Below, one piece after another: positions 9,520 to 14,765 of a stretch of DNA of 14,765 bases. The stretch lies in the NCBI GenBank assembly GCA_030039095.1, contig JASHQP010000461.1, positions 1 to 14,765 of the forward strand. The letters run 5' to 3'. The position numbers were made by a program, and so were the translations under genes. Within the stretch, counting starts at the first letter, position 1, and every line of letters starts with the position of its first letter. The notes under the pieces were generated by a model. It searched no databases. It saw only the letters and a list, made by a program, of their open reading frames with translations, and was not told where the DNA came from. The DNA comes from Streptosporangiaceae bacterium (GTDB taxonomy: Bacteria; Actinomycetota; Actinomycetes; Streptosporangiales; Streptosporangiaceae).

Positions 9520-9918
9520 GTGCTGCTGACAACTTTTGACCCGTTCGCGCGGGCGTTCGGTTCGGCCGACTACAGCCGCCTGGCCCGGATGGACGCGGTC
9601 CGGCGCGACAACGAGGTTGAGCTCCGGTTCGACCTGCCCGGCATCGACCGGGAGAGCATCGACGTCACTGTCGACCGCGGCGTGCTGACCGTGAGCGCAA
9701 CCCGCAACGAGGAGCACACCGAGGGCGAGAAGCCGTTCATCCGCGAGCGCGTGATGGGCTCCTACACCCGCCGTGTCCGCCTGTCGGACGCGGTTGACGC
9801 CGACAAGATCGAGGCCAACTACGCCGACGGCGTGCTCACCGTGCACGTGCCGGTCGCGGAGCAGGCCAAGCCGCGCAAGATCGAGGTCAGTGCCGACGCC
9901 AAGGCCATCGCCGCCTGA
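9520..9918 (+). CDS. Hsp20/alpha-crystallin small heat-shock protein
   Basis: A 132-residue small chaperone that holds unfolding proteins without ATP. The alpha-crystallin domain spans about residues 22-120, with ELRFDLPGID near its start and the signature ADGVLTVHVPV near its end. KIEV near the C-terminus gives the I-x-V oligomer contact. The start is GTG at 9520 with GGAGG 9 bases upstream. A stress-type promoter precedes it and an HspR-like regulator gene follows after 73 bases, suggesting an autoregulated heat-shock unit. Confidence 0.95.
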   Translation: MLLTTFDPFARAFGSADYSRLARMDAVRRDNEVELRFDLPGIDRESIDVTVDRGVLTVSATRNEEHTEGEKPFIRERVMGSYTRRVRLSDAVDADKIEANYADGVLTVHVPVAEQAKPRKIEVSADAKAIAA

Positions 9919-9933
9919 CGCAGAGGTACTCTG

Positions 9934-9970
9934 TCCGGGCCCGGCGCGGTGAGATCCGCCCGGGCCCGGA
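9934..9970 (+). terminator. Stem-loop between hsp20 and the HspR-like gene
   Basis: TCCGGGCCCGG (9934-9944) and CCGGGCCCGGA (9960-9970) form an 11-bp perfect stem with a 15-base loop, in which CGG/CCG can extend the pairing. It ends 10 bases before the CGGAG ribosome site of the next gene. It may attenuate read-through into the regulator gene or stabilise the hsp20 message. Confidence 0.65.
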
Positions 9971-9991
9971 ATGTTTTCCCCGGAGCCAGCC

Positions 9992-10348
9992 ATGCCGTCG
10001 TTGCCACTTGATGATGAGAACCTGCCGCTGTTCACCGTGGGCCAGGTGGCGGAGATGCTCGAGATCCAGCAGGCCTTTTTGCGCCGCCTGGATGAGTTTC
10101 GCGTGGTCCAGCCGTCCCGGTCCGCGGGAAATCAGCGCCGCTACTCCCGCCGCGAGATCACCGTCGTCCAGTACGTGACGAACCTCGTCGACGAGGGGAT
10201 GACGCTGAACGCGATCCGCCGCGTGCTCGAGCTGGAGAGCCGCGTCAGGGAACTCGAGCAGCAGGTCAGGGAGCTGGAGGCACGCCGGGCCGCGGCGATC
10301 GCCGAACGCGACGCGCTGGCCGCACGGCTCGGCGCCGAGCCGCGGTGA
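9992..10348 (+). CDS. HspR-like MerR-family regulator
   Basis: A 118-residue regulator with a MerR-type winged helix (about 8-75: LFTVGQVAEMLEIQQAFLRR, then GNQRRYSRREI) and a long C-terminal coiled coil (about 80-115, heptad-like Leu/Val with Glu/Arg). It resembles HspR, which represses heat-shock genes with DnaK. Its place behind hsp20 supports a role in controlling that gene. I chose the ATG at 9992 because CGGAG lies 6 bases upstream; the ATG at 9971 would abut the stem-loop and has no ribosome site. No canonical HspR inverted repeat (CTTGAGT-N7-ACTCAAG) was found upstream of hsp20, so its operator may differ. Confidence 0.85.
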   Translation: MPSLPLDDENLPLFTVGQVAEMLEIQQAFLRRLDEFRVVQPSRSAGNQRRYSRREITVVQYVTNLVDEGMTLNAIRRVLELESRVRELEQQVRELEARRAAAIAERDALAARLGAEPR

Positions 10349-10374
10349 CGTCCGCGCTGGCCAGGAGGCGATCC

Positions 10375-10444
10375 TCAGCCGATGTGGCGGTGGACGTTCT
10401 CCTGCTTCCGTCAGCCGATGTGGCGGTGGACGTTCTCCTGCTTC
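10375..10444. repeat. 36-bp tandem duplication at the acyl-CoA dehydrogenase 3' end
   Basis: A 34-base sequence at 10375-10408 recurs exactly at 10411-10444; with two linking bases the period is 36 bp, or 12 codons. The right copy holds the last codons and stop of the dehydrogenase (KQENVHRHIG-stop). The left copy encodes the same ten residues and a second stop in the same frame. The exact match suggests a recent duplication. Confidence 0.9.
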
Positions 10445-12438
10445 GACGGGCCCGGCGGGGTCTCCGCGACCCACGGCCCGGGGATCGACGGATCCAGGAC
10501 GCCCTGCTCGAGCCAGGTGTAGCGCCCGGCGAGTACCCGGCGGGCCAGCGCACCGTCGCCCGGGTCCGTGTTCTTCCAGAGCTGGCCGAACAGCTCGTCG
10601 CACCGCAACCGTGACTGCGCGCAGAACGCGCCGGCCAGCTCGAACCCGGTGCGGCCGCGTTCGCCGTCCTCGGCGGCGTCCAGTTGCGCGCGCACGCAGA
10701 CCGCGCTCATCGCGAACAGCTCGGCGCCGATGTCGACGAGACGGCCGAGGAAGCCCTGCCGGCGTTCCAGTCGGCCCTGCCACCGGGCCATGCCGTAGAA
10801 CGTCTCGCGGGCGAGTTTCCTGCTGGCCCGTTCCACGTACCGCAGGTGCTGCGCGAGCGGGCCGAACTCGCCGTAGGCGCGGGGCATCTGGCCCTCGCCG
10901 GCCACCAGCGTGGGCAGCCACCGGGCGTAGAAGCGGCCGGCCCTGGCGGCGGCGCGGGCCTTCTGCGCCGCGGGCACGCCCGGCTCGATGACCTCTCCCG
11001 CCGCGGTCAGGTGCGCGTCCACCGCCTCTCGGGCGATGAACAGGCGCATGATCTCCGAGGAGCCCTCGAAGATCCGGTTGATCCGCAGGTCCCGCGCCAG
11101 CTGCTCGGCGGGCACACCCCGCTCGCCGCGCGCGGCCAGCGACGCCGCGGTCTCGTAACCACGCCCGCCGCGGATCTGCACCAGCTCGTCAGCGATCTTG
11201 CAGGCCATCTCCGAGCAGTACAGCTTGGCCAGCGCGGCCTCGATCCTGATGTCACGGCGCTTGTCGTCGGCCAGCTGGCTGGACAGCTCGACGATCGCCT
11301 CGAGCGCGTACCCGGTCGCGGCGATGAACGCGATCTTCGTCGCGACCGCCTCGTGCTCGCCCACCGGCCGGCCCCACTGCACCCGCTCGCCCGACCACTC
11401 CCTGGCGACCTTCAGCGCCACCTTCCCGGCCGCCGCGCAGCTCGCCGGCAGCGAGAGCCTGCCGGTGTTCAGCGTGGTGAGGGCGATCTTCAGGCCCTGG
11501 CCCTCCTCGCCGATCCGGTTGGCGGCCGGCACCCTGACCTGGTGGAACCTGGTCACGCCGTTTTCCAGGCCGCGAAGGCCCATGAACGCGTTGCGGTGCT
11601 CGACCGTGATCCCGGCGGAGTTGCCCTCGACGACGAACGCGGTGATGCCGCCCCTGCCCGATCCTGCGCTCCCTCCCTCACTCCCCGGCACCCGTGCCAT
11701 CACGACGAGCAGGTCGGCGACGACGCCGTTGGTCGTCCAGAGCTTCACGCCGTCCAGCACGTACTCGCTGCCGTCGGCCGACGGGGTCGCGGTGGTGGCG
11801 AGCCGCGCCGGGTCGGAACCCACGTCGGGCTCGGTCAGCAGGAACGCGCTGATGTCGCCGCGGGCGCACCTCGGCAGGTAGCGCTGCTTCTGCTCGTCGG
11901 TCCCGAACAGCGCGAGAGGCTGGGGCACGCCGATCGACTGGTGCGCGGACAGCATCGCGGCCACCGCGGGGGATAGCGACCCCACGATCATCAGCGCCCG
12001 GTTGTAGTACAGGTTGGACAGCCCGAGCCCGCCGTAGGCCTGCGGGATCTTCATCCCGAACGCCCCGAGGGCGGCCAGGCCCTTGACGGTCTCGTCCGGA
12101 ATCCGGGCCTCGCGCTCGATCAGCGCGCCGTTGACCGACGCCTCGCAGAAGTCACGCAGCCGGGCGCAGAACTCCTCGCCGCGCTCGCGCGCCTCGGCGG
12201 ACGGCCGGGGATGCGGGCTGATCAGCGCGGGCTGGAAGTCGCCGAGGAAGAGCTGCCGGCCGAAACTGGGCAGCGCCCAGCCGGTCTCCCTGGCCTGCTC
12301 CGCGACCTGCCGGGCCTGGGCCTCGGTGACCTGACCGGCCCGGGTCTCGGTGACCTGACCGGCCTGGGCCTCGGTGACCTGACCGGCCCGGGCCTCGCCG
12401 ACTCGTGCGCCTTTACCGGACTGCTGGTGCTCGCTCAC
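10411..12438 (-). CDS. Acyl-CoA dehydrogenase, long two-part form
   Basis: A 675-residue FAD-dependent acyl-CoA dehydrogenase, larger than the usual 380-400-residue enzyme and built like the VLCAD/ACAD9 group with an extra C-terminal helical region (about 480-675). Visible motifs are LLTEPDVGSDPA, LWTTNGVVADLLVVMA, the flavin/substrate loop around GGRGYE, and RIFEGSSEIMRLF, where the catalytic Glu is expected. It introduces the trans-2 double bond into acyl-CoA. The N-terminus carries four 8-residue repeats (about residues 12-43). The start is GTG at 12436-12438 with AAGGA 8 bases upstream. It converges on the HspR-like gene. The thiolase nearby acts in the same pathway, but substrate length is unknown. 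Confidence 0.92.
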   Translation of the reverse strand: MSEHQQSGKGARVGEARAGQVTEAQAGQVTETRAGQVTEAQARQVAEQARETGWALPSFGRQLFLGDFQPALISPHPRPSAEARERGEEFCARLRDFCEASVNGALIEREARIPDETVKGLAALGAFGMKIPQAYGGLGLSNLYYNRALMIVGSLSPAVAAMLSAHQSIGVPQPLALFGTDEQKQRYLPRCARGDISAFLLTEPDVGSDPARLATTATPSADGSEYVLDGVKLWTTNGVVADLLVVMARVPGSEGGSAGSGRGGITAFVVEGNSAGITVEHRNAFMGLRGLENGVTRFHQVRVPAANRIGEEGQGLKIALTTLNTGRLSLPASCAAAGKVALKVAREWSGERVQWGRPVGEHEAVATKIAFIAATGYALEAIVELSSQLADDKRRDIRIEAALAKLYCSEMACKIADELVQIRGGRGYETAASLAARGERGVPAEQLARDLRINRIFEGSSEIMRLFIAREAVDAHLTAAGEVIEPGVPAAQKARAAARAGRFYARWLPTLVAGEGQMPRAYGEFGPLAQHLRYVERASRKLARETFYGMARWQGRLERRQGFLGRLVDIGAELFAMSAVCVRAQLDAAEDGERGRTGFELAGAFCAQSRLRCDELFGQLWKNTDPGDGALARRVLAGRYTWLEQGVLDPSIPGPWVAETPPGPSKQENVHRHIG
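12311..12406. repeat. Four 24-bp tandem repeats inside the acyl-CoA dehydrogenase gene
   Basis: Units at 12311-12334, 12335-12358, 12359-12382 and 12383-12406 differ by a few bases, mainly C/T alternation, the last being most diverged. On the minus strand they encode the repeats RAGQVTEA, QAGQVTET, RAGQVTEA and QARQVAEQ. The 24-bp period keeps frame, so copy number could vary without disrupting the gene. Confidence 0.9.
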
Positions 12439-12556
12439 GGTCTCGATCCTTTTGTCCTCATCGGCTGGTACCTGGGTTACTGCCCGGTAAAAGCCGACGG
12501 TAACGCGCGGCGCACCGGATACCCGGTGGCGAGCGGACCGAGCACGGGGCTTCGCG
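12439..12556 (-). promoter_or_regulatory. Upstream region of the acyl-CoA dehydrogenase gene
   Basis: A 118-base gap behind the 86-residue protein gene. The inverted repeat TTACTGCCCGGTAA (12477-12490) and a further GTAAC (12500-12504) facing GTTAC (12476-12480) lie 39-66 bases before the dehydrogenase start, a plausible place for an operator. No convincing -35/-10 pair was seen. Confidence 0.35.
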
Positions 12557-12817
12557 TTACGGCCCGGGTGCAGGCTCCGGCATATCCGCGCGGCTCACGA
12601 ACACCTGAGGGCTGATCTGGTGCAGCGCGGACAGCACGCCGACCAGGCCGTCGTCTTGCGGAAGCTCGACGACGATCTCGCCGGTCGCGGCGGACTTCTC
12701 GGTCCGGCCGGGCAGCTCGCGAAGGCGTGCCTCCGGCTGAGTCGCGAGCACGTTGTTCAGTGCATCCCGGCTGCCGGGATCATCCGGGACCGAGATACGG
12801 ATTCGCCACAGGGGCAT
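12557..12817 (-). CDS. Hypothetical protein, 86 residues
   Basis: Not recognised. It starts MPLWRIRISVPDD and ends with a Pro-rich tail (PEPAPGP). The alternation of short hydrophobic strands (WRIRISV, GEIVVEL, QVFVSRA) with helices (RDALNNVLA, GLVGVLSALHQ) suggests a small alpha/beta fold, possibly ferredoxin-like or ACT-like. There are no catalytic motifs, signal peptide or membrane segment. I chose the ATG at 12815-12817 because GGGAG lies 7 bases upstream; another ATG 8 codons earlier has weaker support. It sits between dcd and the acyl-CoA dehydrogenase gene on the same strand. Confidence 0.6.
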   Translation of the reverse strand: MPLWRIRISVPDDPGSRDALNNVLATQPEARLRELPGRTEKSAATGEIVVELPQDDGLVGVLSALHQISPQVFVSRADMPEPAPGP

Positions 12818-12913
12818 GCACAAGCTCCCGTCGATTGGCAACTCATCTTCCGACTGTTCAACCGGACGGTTGCCGACGTGCTTCGCCGCCGTAACGACGA
12901 CGTGAAATCGCGA

Positions 12914-13695
12914 TCAGACATCGGTCCGGTAGAAATTCAGGCAGGACCGCGACGGCGTCGGCCCGCGCTGGTCCTGGTACCGCGATCCGTACACGGCTGA
13001 CCCGTACGGATGCTCCGTCGGCGAGCTGCACCGGAACAGGCACAGCTGGCCGATCTTCATTCCCGGCCACAGCTTGATCGGCAGCGTGGCCACGTTCGAG
13101 AGCTCGAGCGTCACGTGGCCGGAGAATCCCGGGCCGATCCAGCCCGCCGTCGAGTGCGTCAGCAGGCCCAGCCTGCCGAGGCTCGAGTTGTGCGTCGGAA
13201 TGAAGGCCGGCCCGGCCAGGAACTGGCCGGACGCGCTGCTGACCTGGATGCAGCGGACCGGCAGCGGGCTGATCTCGCGCACATCCACGATGGCCCGGGA
13301 GCGCTGGGAGCGCTGGGCGTGCTCCCGCTGGGTAAACCTCACCCGGAACGACGGCTGCTGTTCCACGCCGCGGCGCGTCGTCGCCATCTTCTGCTTCACG
13401 GGACCGCAGCTTAGCCCGGCCGCGAGTTCGAAGACCGCATCTGCAGCAGACTCACAGGTTGCGCGGAACTCGCACCGGCCGCGGTCGGTCGTGCCGCCGG
13501 CTCGACCAGCCTGGTCAGCTCGGGTTGCTCCTCCGCCGGGTCGATGTGCGGGTACCGGTGATTCTCGAAGACGCGGAAGTACCGGTCCATGCGCACGTCG
13601 GTGCTGGCCGGCTGGATGAGCTCCGGCGTGTAGGGGTCGAGCTTCACCCTGCCCGACTCGACTTCGGTCTTGATGTCTCGGTCGGAGAGCAGCAC
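12914..13695 (-). pseudogene. dcd: dCTP deaminase gene broken by deletion and an intein remnant
   Basis: The first 66 codons (13695 leftwards, GTG start, [20 protein letters not shown] to TRLVEP) and the last 90 codons (13186-12914, [15 protein letters not shown] to NFYRTDV) are clearly actinobacterial dCTP deaminase, usually about 190 residues. The middle 35 or so residues (the strand region ending Leu-Glu-Gly-Lys) are missing. After residue 66 the N-terminal frame runs through 28 unrelated residues to TAA at 13411-13413. The second half is in another frame, fused to an intein C-terminus. The catalytic Arg and Glu ([13 protein letters not shown]) remain, but the conserved Asp of the Ile-Asp-Pro-Gly motif is Gly. 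No functional deaminase can be made from this reading. A GTG start and weak GGTAGG ribosome site precede the first half. Confidence 0.88.
13187..13474 (-). mobile_element. C-terminal remnant of an intein inserted in dcd
   Basis: These 96 codons match the C-terminal part of actinobacterial LAGLIDADG-type inteins. The helix [20 protein letters not shown] is the post-endonuclease segment (usually Thr-Ser-x-x-Leu-Ala-Asp-Asp-Val-x-Glu-Leu), then PSFRVRF, then [17 protein letters not shown] (block F) and [12 protein letters not shown] (block G). The last two residues, His-Asn, are the splice-site pair; the next codon (13184-13186) is Ser, the required +1 nucleophile and first Ser of the deaminase motif SSLGR. 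The N-terminal splicing domain and endonuclease are absent, so it cannot splice. The frame is still open, implying recent loss. Confidence 0.85.
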
Positions 13696-13705
13696 CCTGG
13701 CAACC

Positions 13706-13719
13706 TACCGGTTCCGGTA
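13706..13719. promoter_or_regulatory. Perfect 14-bp dyad before dcd
   Basis: TACCGG-TT-CCGGTA is a perfect inverted repeat starting 11 bases before the dcd GTG start and overlapping its weak GGTAGG ribosome site. It lies in the 90-bp gap between divergent dcd and tRNA-Gly, so it could be an operator or a hairpin affecting translation. Confidence 0.4.
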
Positions 13720-13785
13720 CGATGTCGGGACGGGCTCGAACCGGCCGCCCGGCGGTAACCAACGTCCGGCGGCGCCAGGATCGTC

Positions 13786-13859
13786 GCGGGTGTAGTTCAA
13801 TGGCAGAACGTCAGCTTCCCAAGCTGATAGTGCGAGTTCGATTCTCGTCACCCGCTCCA
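13786..13859 (+). tRNA. tRNA-Gly (anticodon CCC)
   Basis: Cloverleaf by eye: the acceptor stem GCGGGTG pairs with CACCCGC (13849-13855). The D arm is GTTC-loop-GAAC. The anticodon stem TCAGC/GCTGA has the loop TTCCCAA, giving anticodon CCC for the glycine codon GGG. The T arm GCGAG-TTCGATT-CTCGT has one G-T pair. The discriminator is T, and the CCA end is encoded (13857-13859). It diverges from the dcd gene. Confidence 0.95.
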
Positions 13860-14030
13860 CCACGTTGACGCAGGCCAGCAGCGATGCGCCGGATGCGCGC
13901 GGGCGCCCTCCCGAGCACTTGTTGATCTTCCGTGCCATCAGCGTGCCATTAGCCCGCGGGAGCGAGCGGGCGCGCCGGGCCGTCGTCATCGTCGCCGGGC
14001 TGCTCGGCCTCGACGTGTGAGTCGATCGCG
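13860..14030. other. Intergenic region right of tRNA-Gly
   Basis: No gene is supported. GTGCCAT is repeated at 13932-13938 and 13943-13949, and GCCCGC/GCGGGC (13952-13957, 13966-13971) can form a 6-bp stem with an 8-base loop, a terminator candidate for the tRNA transcript. I found no copy of the tRNA 3' end that would mark an attachment site. Confidence 0.45.
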
Positions 14031-14333
14031 ATGCCCGATGTCATCCGTGAGCGCCGTACCGAGATCGGCATGTCGCAACGCGACCTTGCCGACGCCGCAG
14101 GAGTGGACGTGCGGCAGATCCGCCGCTACGAGGCGGGCGAACAGCACCCGCTACTTTCCGTAGCGGTGGCGATCGCAGACGGCTACCTGAACATGTCGGG
14201 CCGGTGGGTCGGGCTCGGCTACGACGGGCGGATCATGACCGGCTTCGGCACGATGGGGCAGACTCAAGAGGAAGCCGAGGCCACCATGCGCAAGCTGATC
14301 AGCAGTGAAGGGGTTGCCTACGCCGATGCCTGA
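14031..14333 (+). CDS. XRE-family helix-turn-helix regulator
   Basis: A 100-residue protein. The N-terminal 45 residues form a Cro/C1-type helix-turn-helix (IRERRTEIGMSQRDLADAAG, then VDVRQIRRYEAGEQHP), and the rest is of unknown role, Gly-rich in the middle (GLGYDGRIMTGFGTMG). Repressors of this size often control phages and mobile elements or their own operon. The start is ATG at 14031 with only a weak GTGAG upstream. It overlaps the CutA-like gene by 8 bases, so the two are co-translated. It is the first gene right of tRNA-Gly. Confidence 0.85.
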   Translation: MPDVIRERRTEIGMSQRDLADAAGVDVRQIRRYEAGEQHPLLSVAVAIADGYLNMSGRWVGLGYDGRIMTGFGTMGQTQEEAEATMRKLISSEGVAYADA

Positions 14334-14658
14334 ACTCTGCGAGGTCGTGATCACCGCTCCAGACCCGGACTGGCTCTATGCATTCGCCCGATCACTCGTC
14401 GCAGACGGCCTGGCGGCCAGCGCACACAACTTCACGCCCGTCCGGTCGATCTACACCTGGCAAGGCAAGGTCCACGAACGAACGGAAGGCCGCGTGTCGG
14501 TGCACACCCGCCGCGAGCGGATAGCCGACATCGTTGCCCGCGCCAAGCGCGAACACCCATACGAGGTGCCCGGCGTTTCCGCCCGGCCGATCATCGACGG
14601 CAACCCGGGCTACCTCGCATGGATCGCGGCCCAGACCGACGCATCTGTCTCTGCCTAA
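14326..14658 (+). CDS. CutA-like protein
   Basis: A 110-residue member of the CutA1 family, small trimeric proteins with a ferredoxin-like fold named for divalent-cation tolerance in E. coli; their real function is uncertain. Matching segments are ARSLVADGLAASAHN, RSIYTWQGKVHE, HTRRERIADIVARAKREHPYEVPG and GNPGYLAWI. The Cys usual in the family's Ala-Ala-Cys-Val-Asn segment is Ser here. The start is ATG at 14326, inside the last codons of the XRE gene (ATGCCTGA overlap), with AAGGGG 12 bases upstream; a GTG at 14305 is possible but has no ribosome site. Confidence 0.85.
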   Translation: MPELCEVVITAPDPDWLYAFARSLVADGLAASAHNFTPVRSIYTWQGKVHERTEGRVSVHTRRERIADIVARAKREHPYEVPGVSARPIIDGNPGYLAWIAAQTDASVSA

Positions 14659-14706
14659 CCGCCAGCACCCGCCCTGCTTTGCCGAATCTGGCCATATCTG
14701 ATCAAG

Positions 14707-14725
14707 GCGGCGCCTGCGGCGCCGC
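14707..14725 (+). terminator. Stem-loop after the CutA-like gene
   Basis: GCGGCGCC (14707-14714) and GGCGCCGC (14718-14725) pair perfectly around the loop TGC, 48 bases after the CutA-like stop. It is a likely terminator of the XRE-cutA unit. The rest of the right edge to 14765 shows no gene. Confidence 0.55.
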
Positions 14726-14765
14726 GGGTCGGCGCCAGCGCTCGGCCTCTGCCTTGGGAGGCCCG

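Noticed and set aside
10684..11976. A 430-codon plus-strand open frame
   Set aside because: It is opposite the acyl-CoA dehydrogenase gene, whose motifs are unmistakable; the frame shows only compositional protein-like sequence.
12311..12406. CRISPR-like array
   Set aside because: The repeats are contiguous without spacers and encode an in-frame octapeptide.
12914..13695. A split intein or programmed frameshift restoring dCTP deaminase
   Set aside because: About 35 residues of the enzyme are missing from both halves, so neither trans-splicing nor frameshifting would give a complete protein.
13475..13762. Upstream part of the long minus-strand frame as a real N-terminus for the second dcd half
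   Set aside because: That stretch is the dcd N-terminal region read in the wrong frame and has no family resemblance.
13705..13989. A 94-codon minus-strand open frame containing [20 protein letters not shown]
   Set aside because: It is the antisense reading of tRNA-Gly and its flanks, a familiar false gene call in actinobacterial genomes.
13860..14765. Attachment-site copy of the tRNA-Gly 3' end
   Set aside because: I looked for the T-arm and acceptor sequence again to the right of the tRNA and found none inside the window.

Overview
The window is high-GC DNA with GTG and TTG starts, stem-loop terminators without U-tracts, an IdeR-type iron regulator, a CitA-type citrate synthase next to serC, and a promoter-like GGAAT-N18-GTT element of the SigR/SigH kind. 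This points to an actinobacterium (Actinomycetota). The genus cannot be told from what is visible.

Left part (1-3834): a DinB/DUF664 protein, then serC (phosphoserine aminotransferase, a PLP enzyme) and citA (citrate synthase 2). All three lie on the minus strand, with serC starting 4 bases after the citA stop. pdxH, whose product makes the PLP cofactor that SerC needs, diverges from citA and ends at a strong stem-loop. Middle-left (3835-7208): an IdeR-like iron-dependent repressor, then a 751-residue PAS-GAF-PP2C-HATPase regulatory phosphatase on the plus strand. The phosphatase converges on a 55-residue two-helix membrane protein.

Middle (7209-10348): a MerR-family regulator diverges from a thiolase across a region carrying a perfect 16-bp dyad and an 11-bp direct repeat. 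The thiolase ends in a perfect 36-bp palindrome. Next comes a small heat-shock cassette: a SigR-like promoter, an Hsp20 gene, an intergenic stem-loop and an HspR-like MerR regulator. Converging on it is a long acyl-CoA dehydrogenase with an 8-residue tandem repeat at its N-terminus and an exact 36-bp duplication across its stop codon. The thiolase and the dehydrogenase are both fatty-acyl-CoA enzymes.

Right part (12557-14765): an unrecognised 86-residue protein, then a broken dCTP deaminase gene, tRNA-Gly(CCC), and an overlapping pair encoding an XRE-family regulator and a CutA-like protein.

The most notable item is the dcd locus. The first 66 codons of dCTP deaminase are joined, out of frame, to the C-terminal third of an intein ending in His-Asn. 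This is followed directly by the second half of the enzyme, starting at its catalytic Ser-Ser-Leu-Gly-Arg motif. The sequence therefore records an intein inserted at the active site and later destroyed, with part of its host gene, by an internal deletion.
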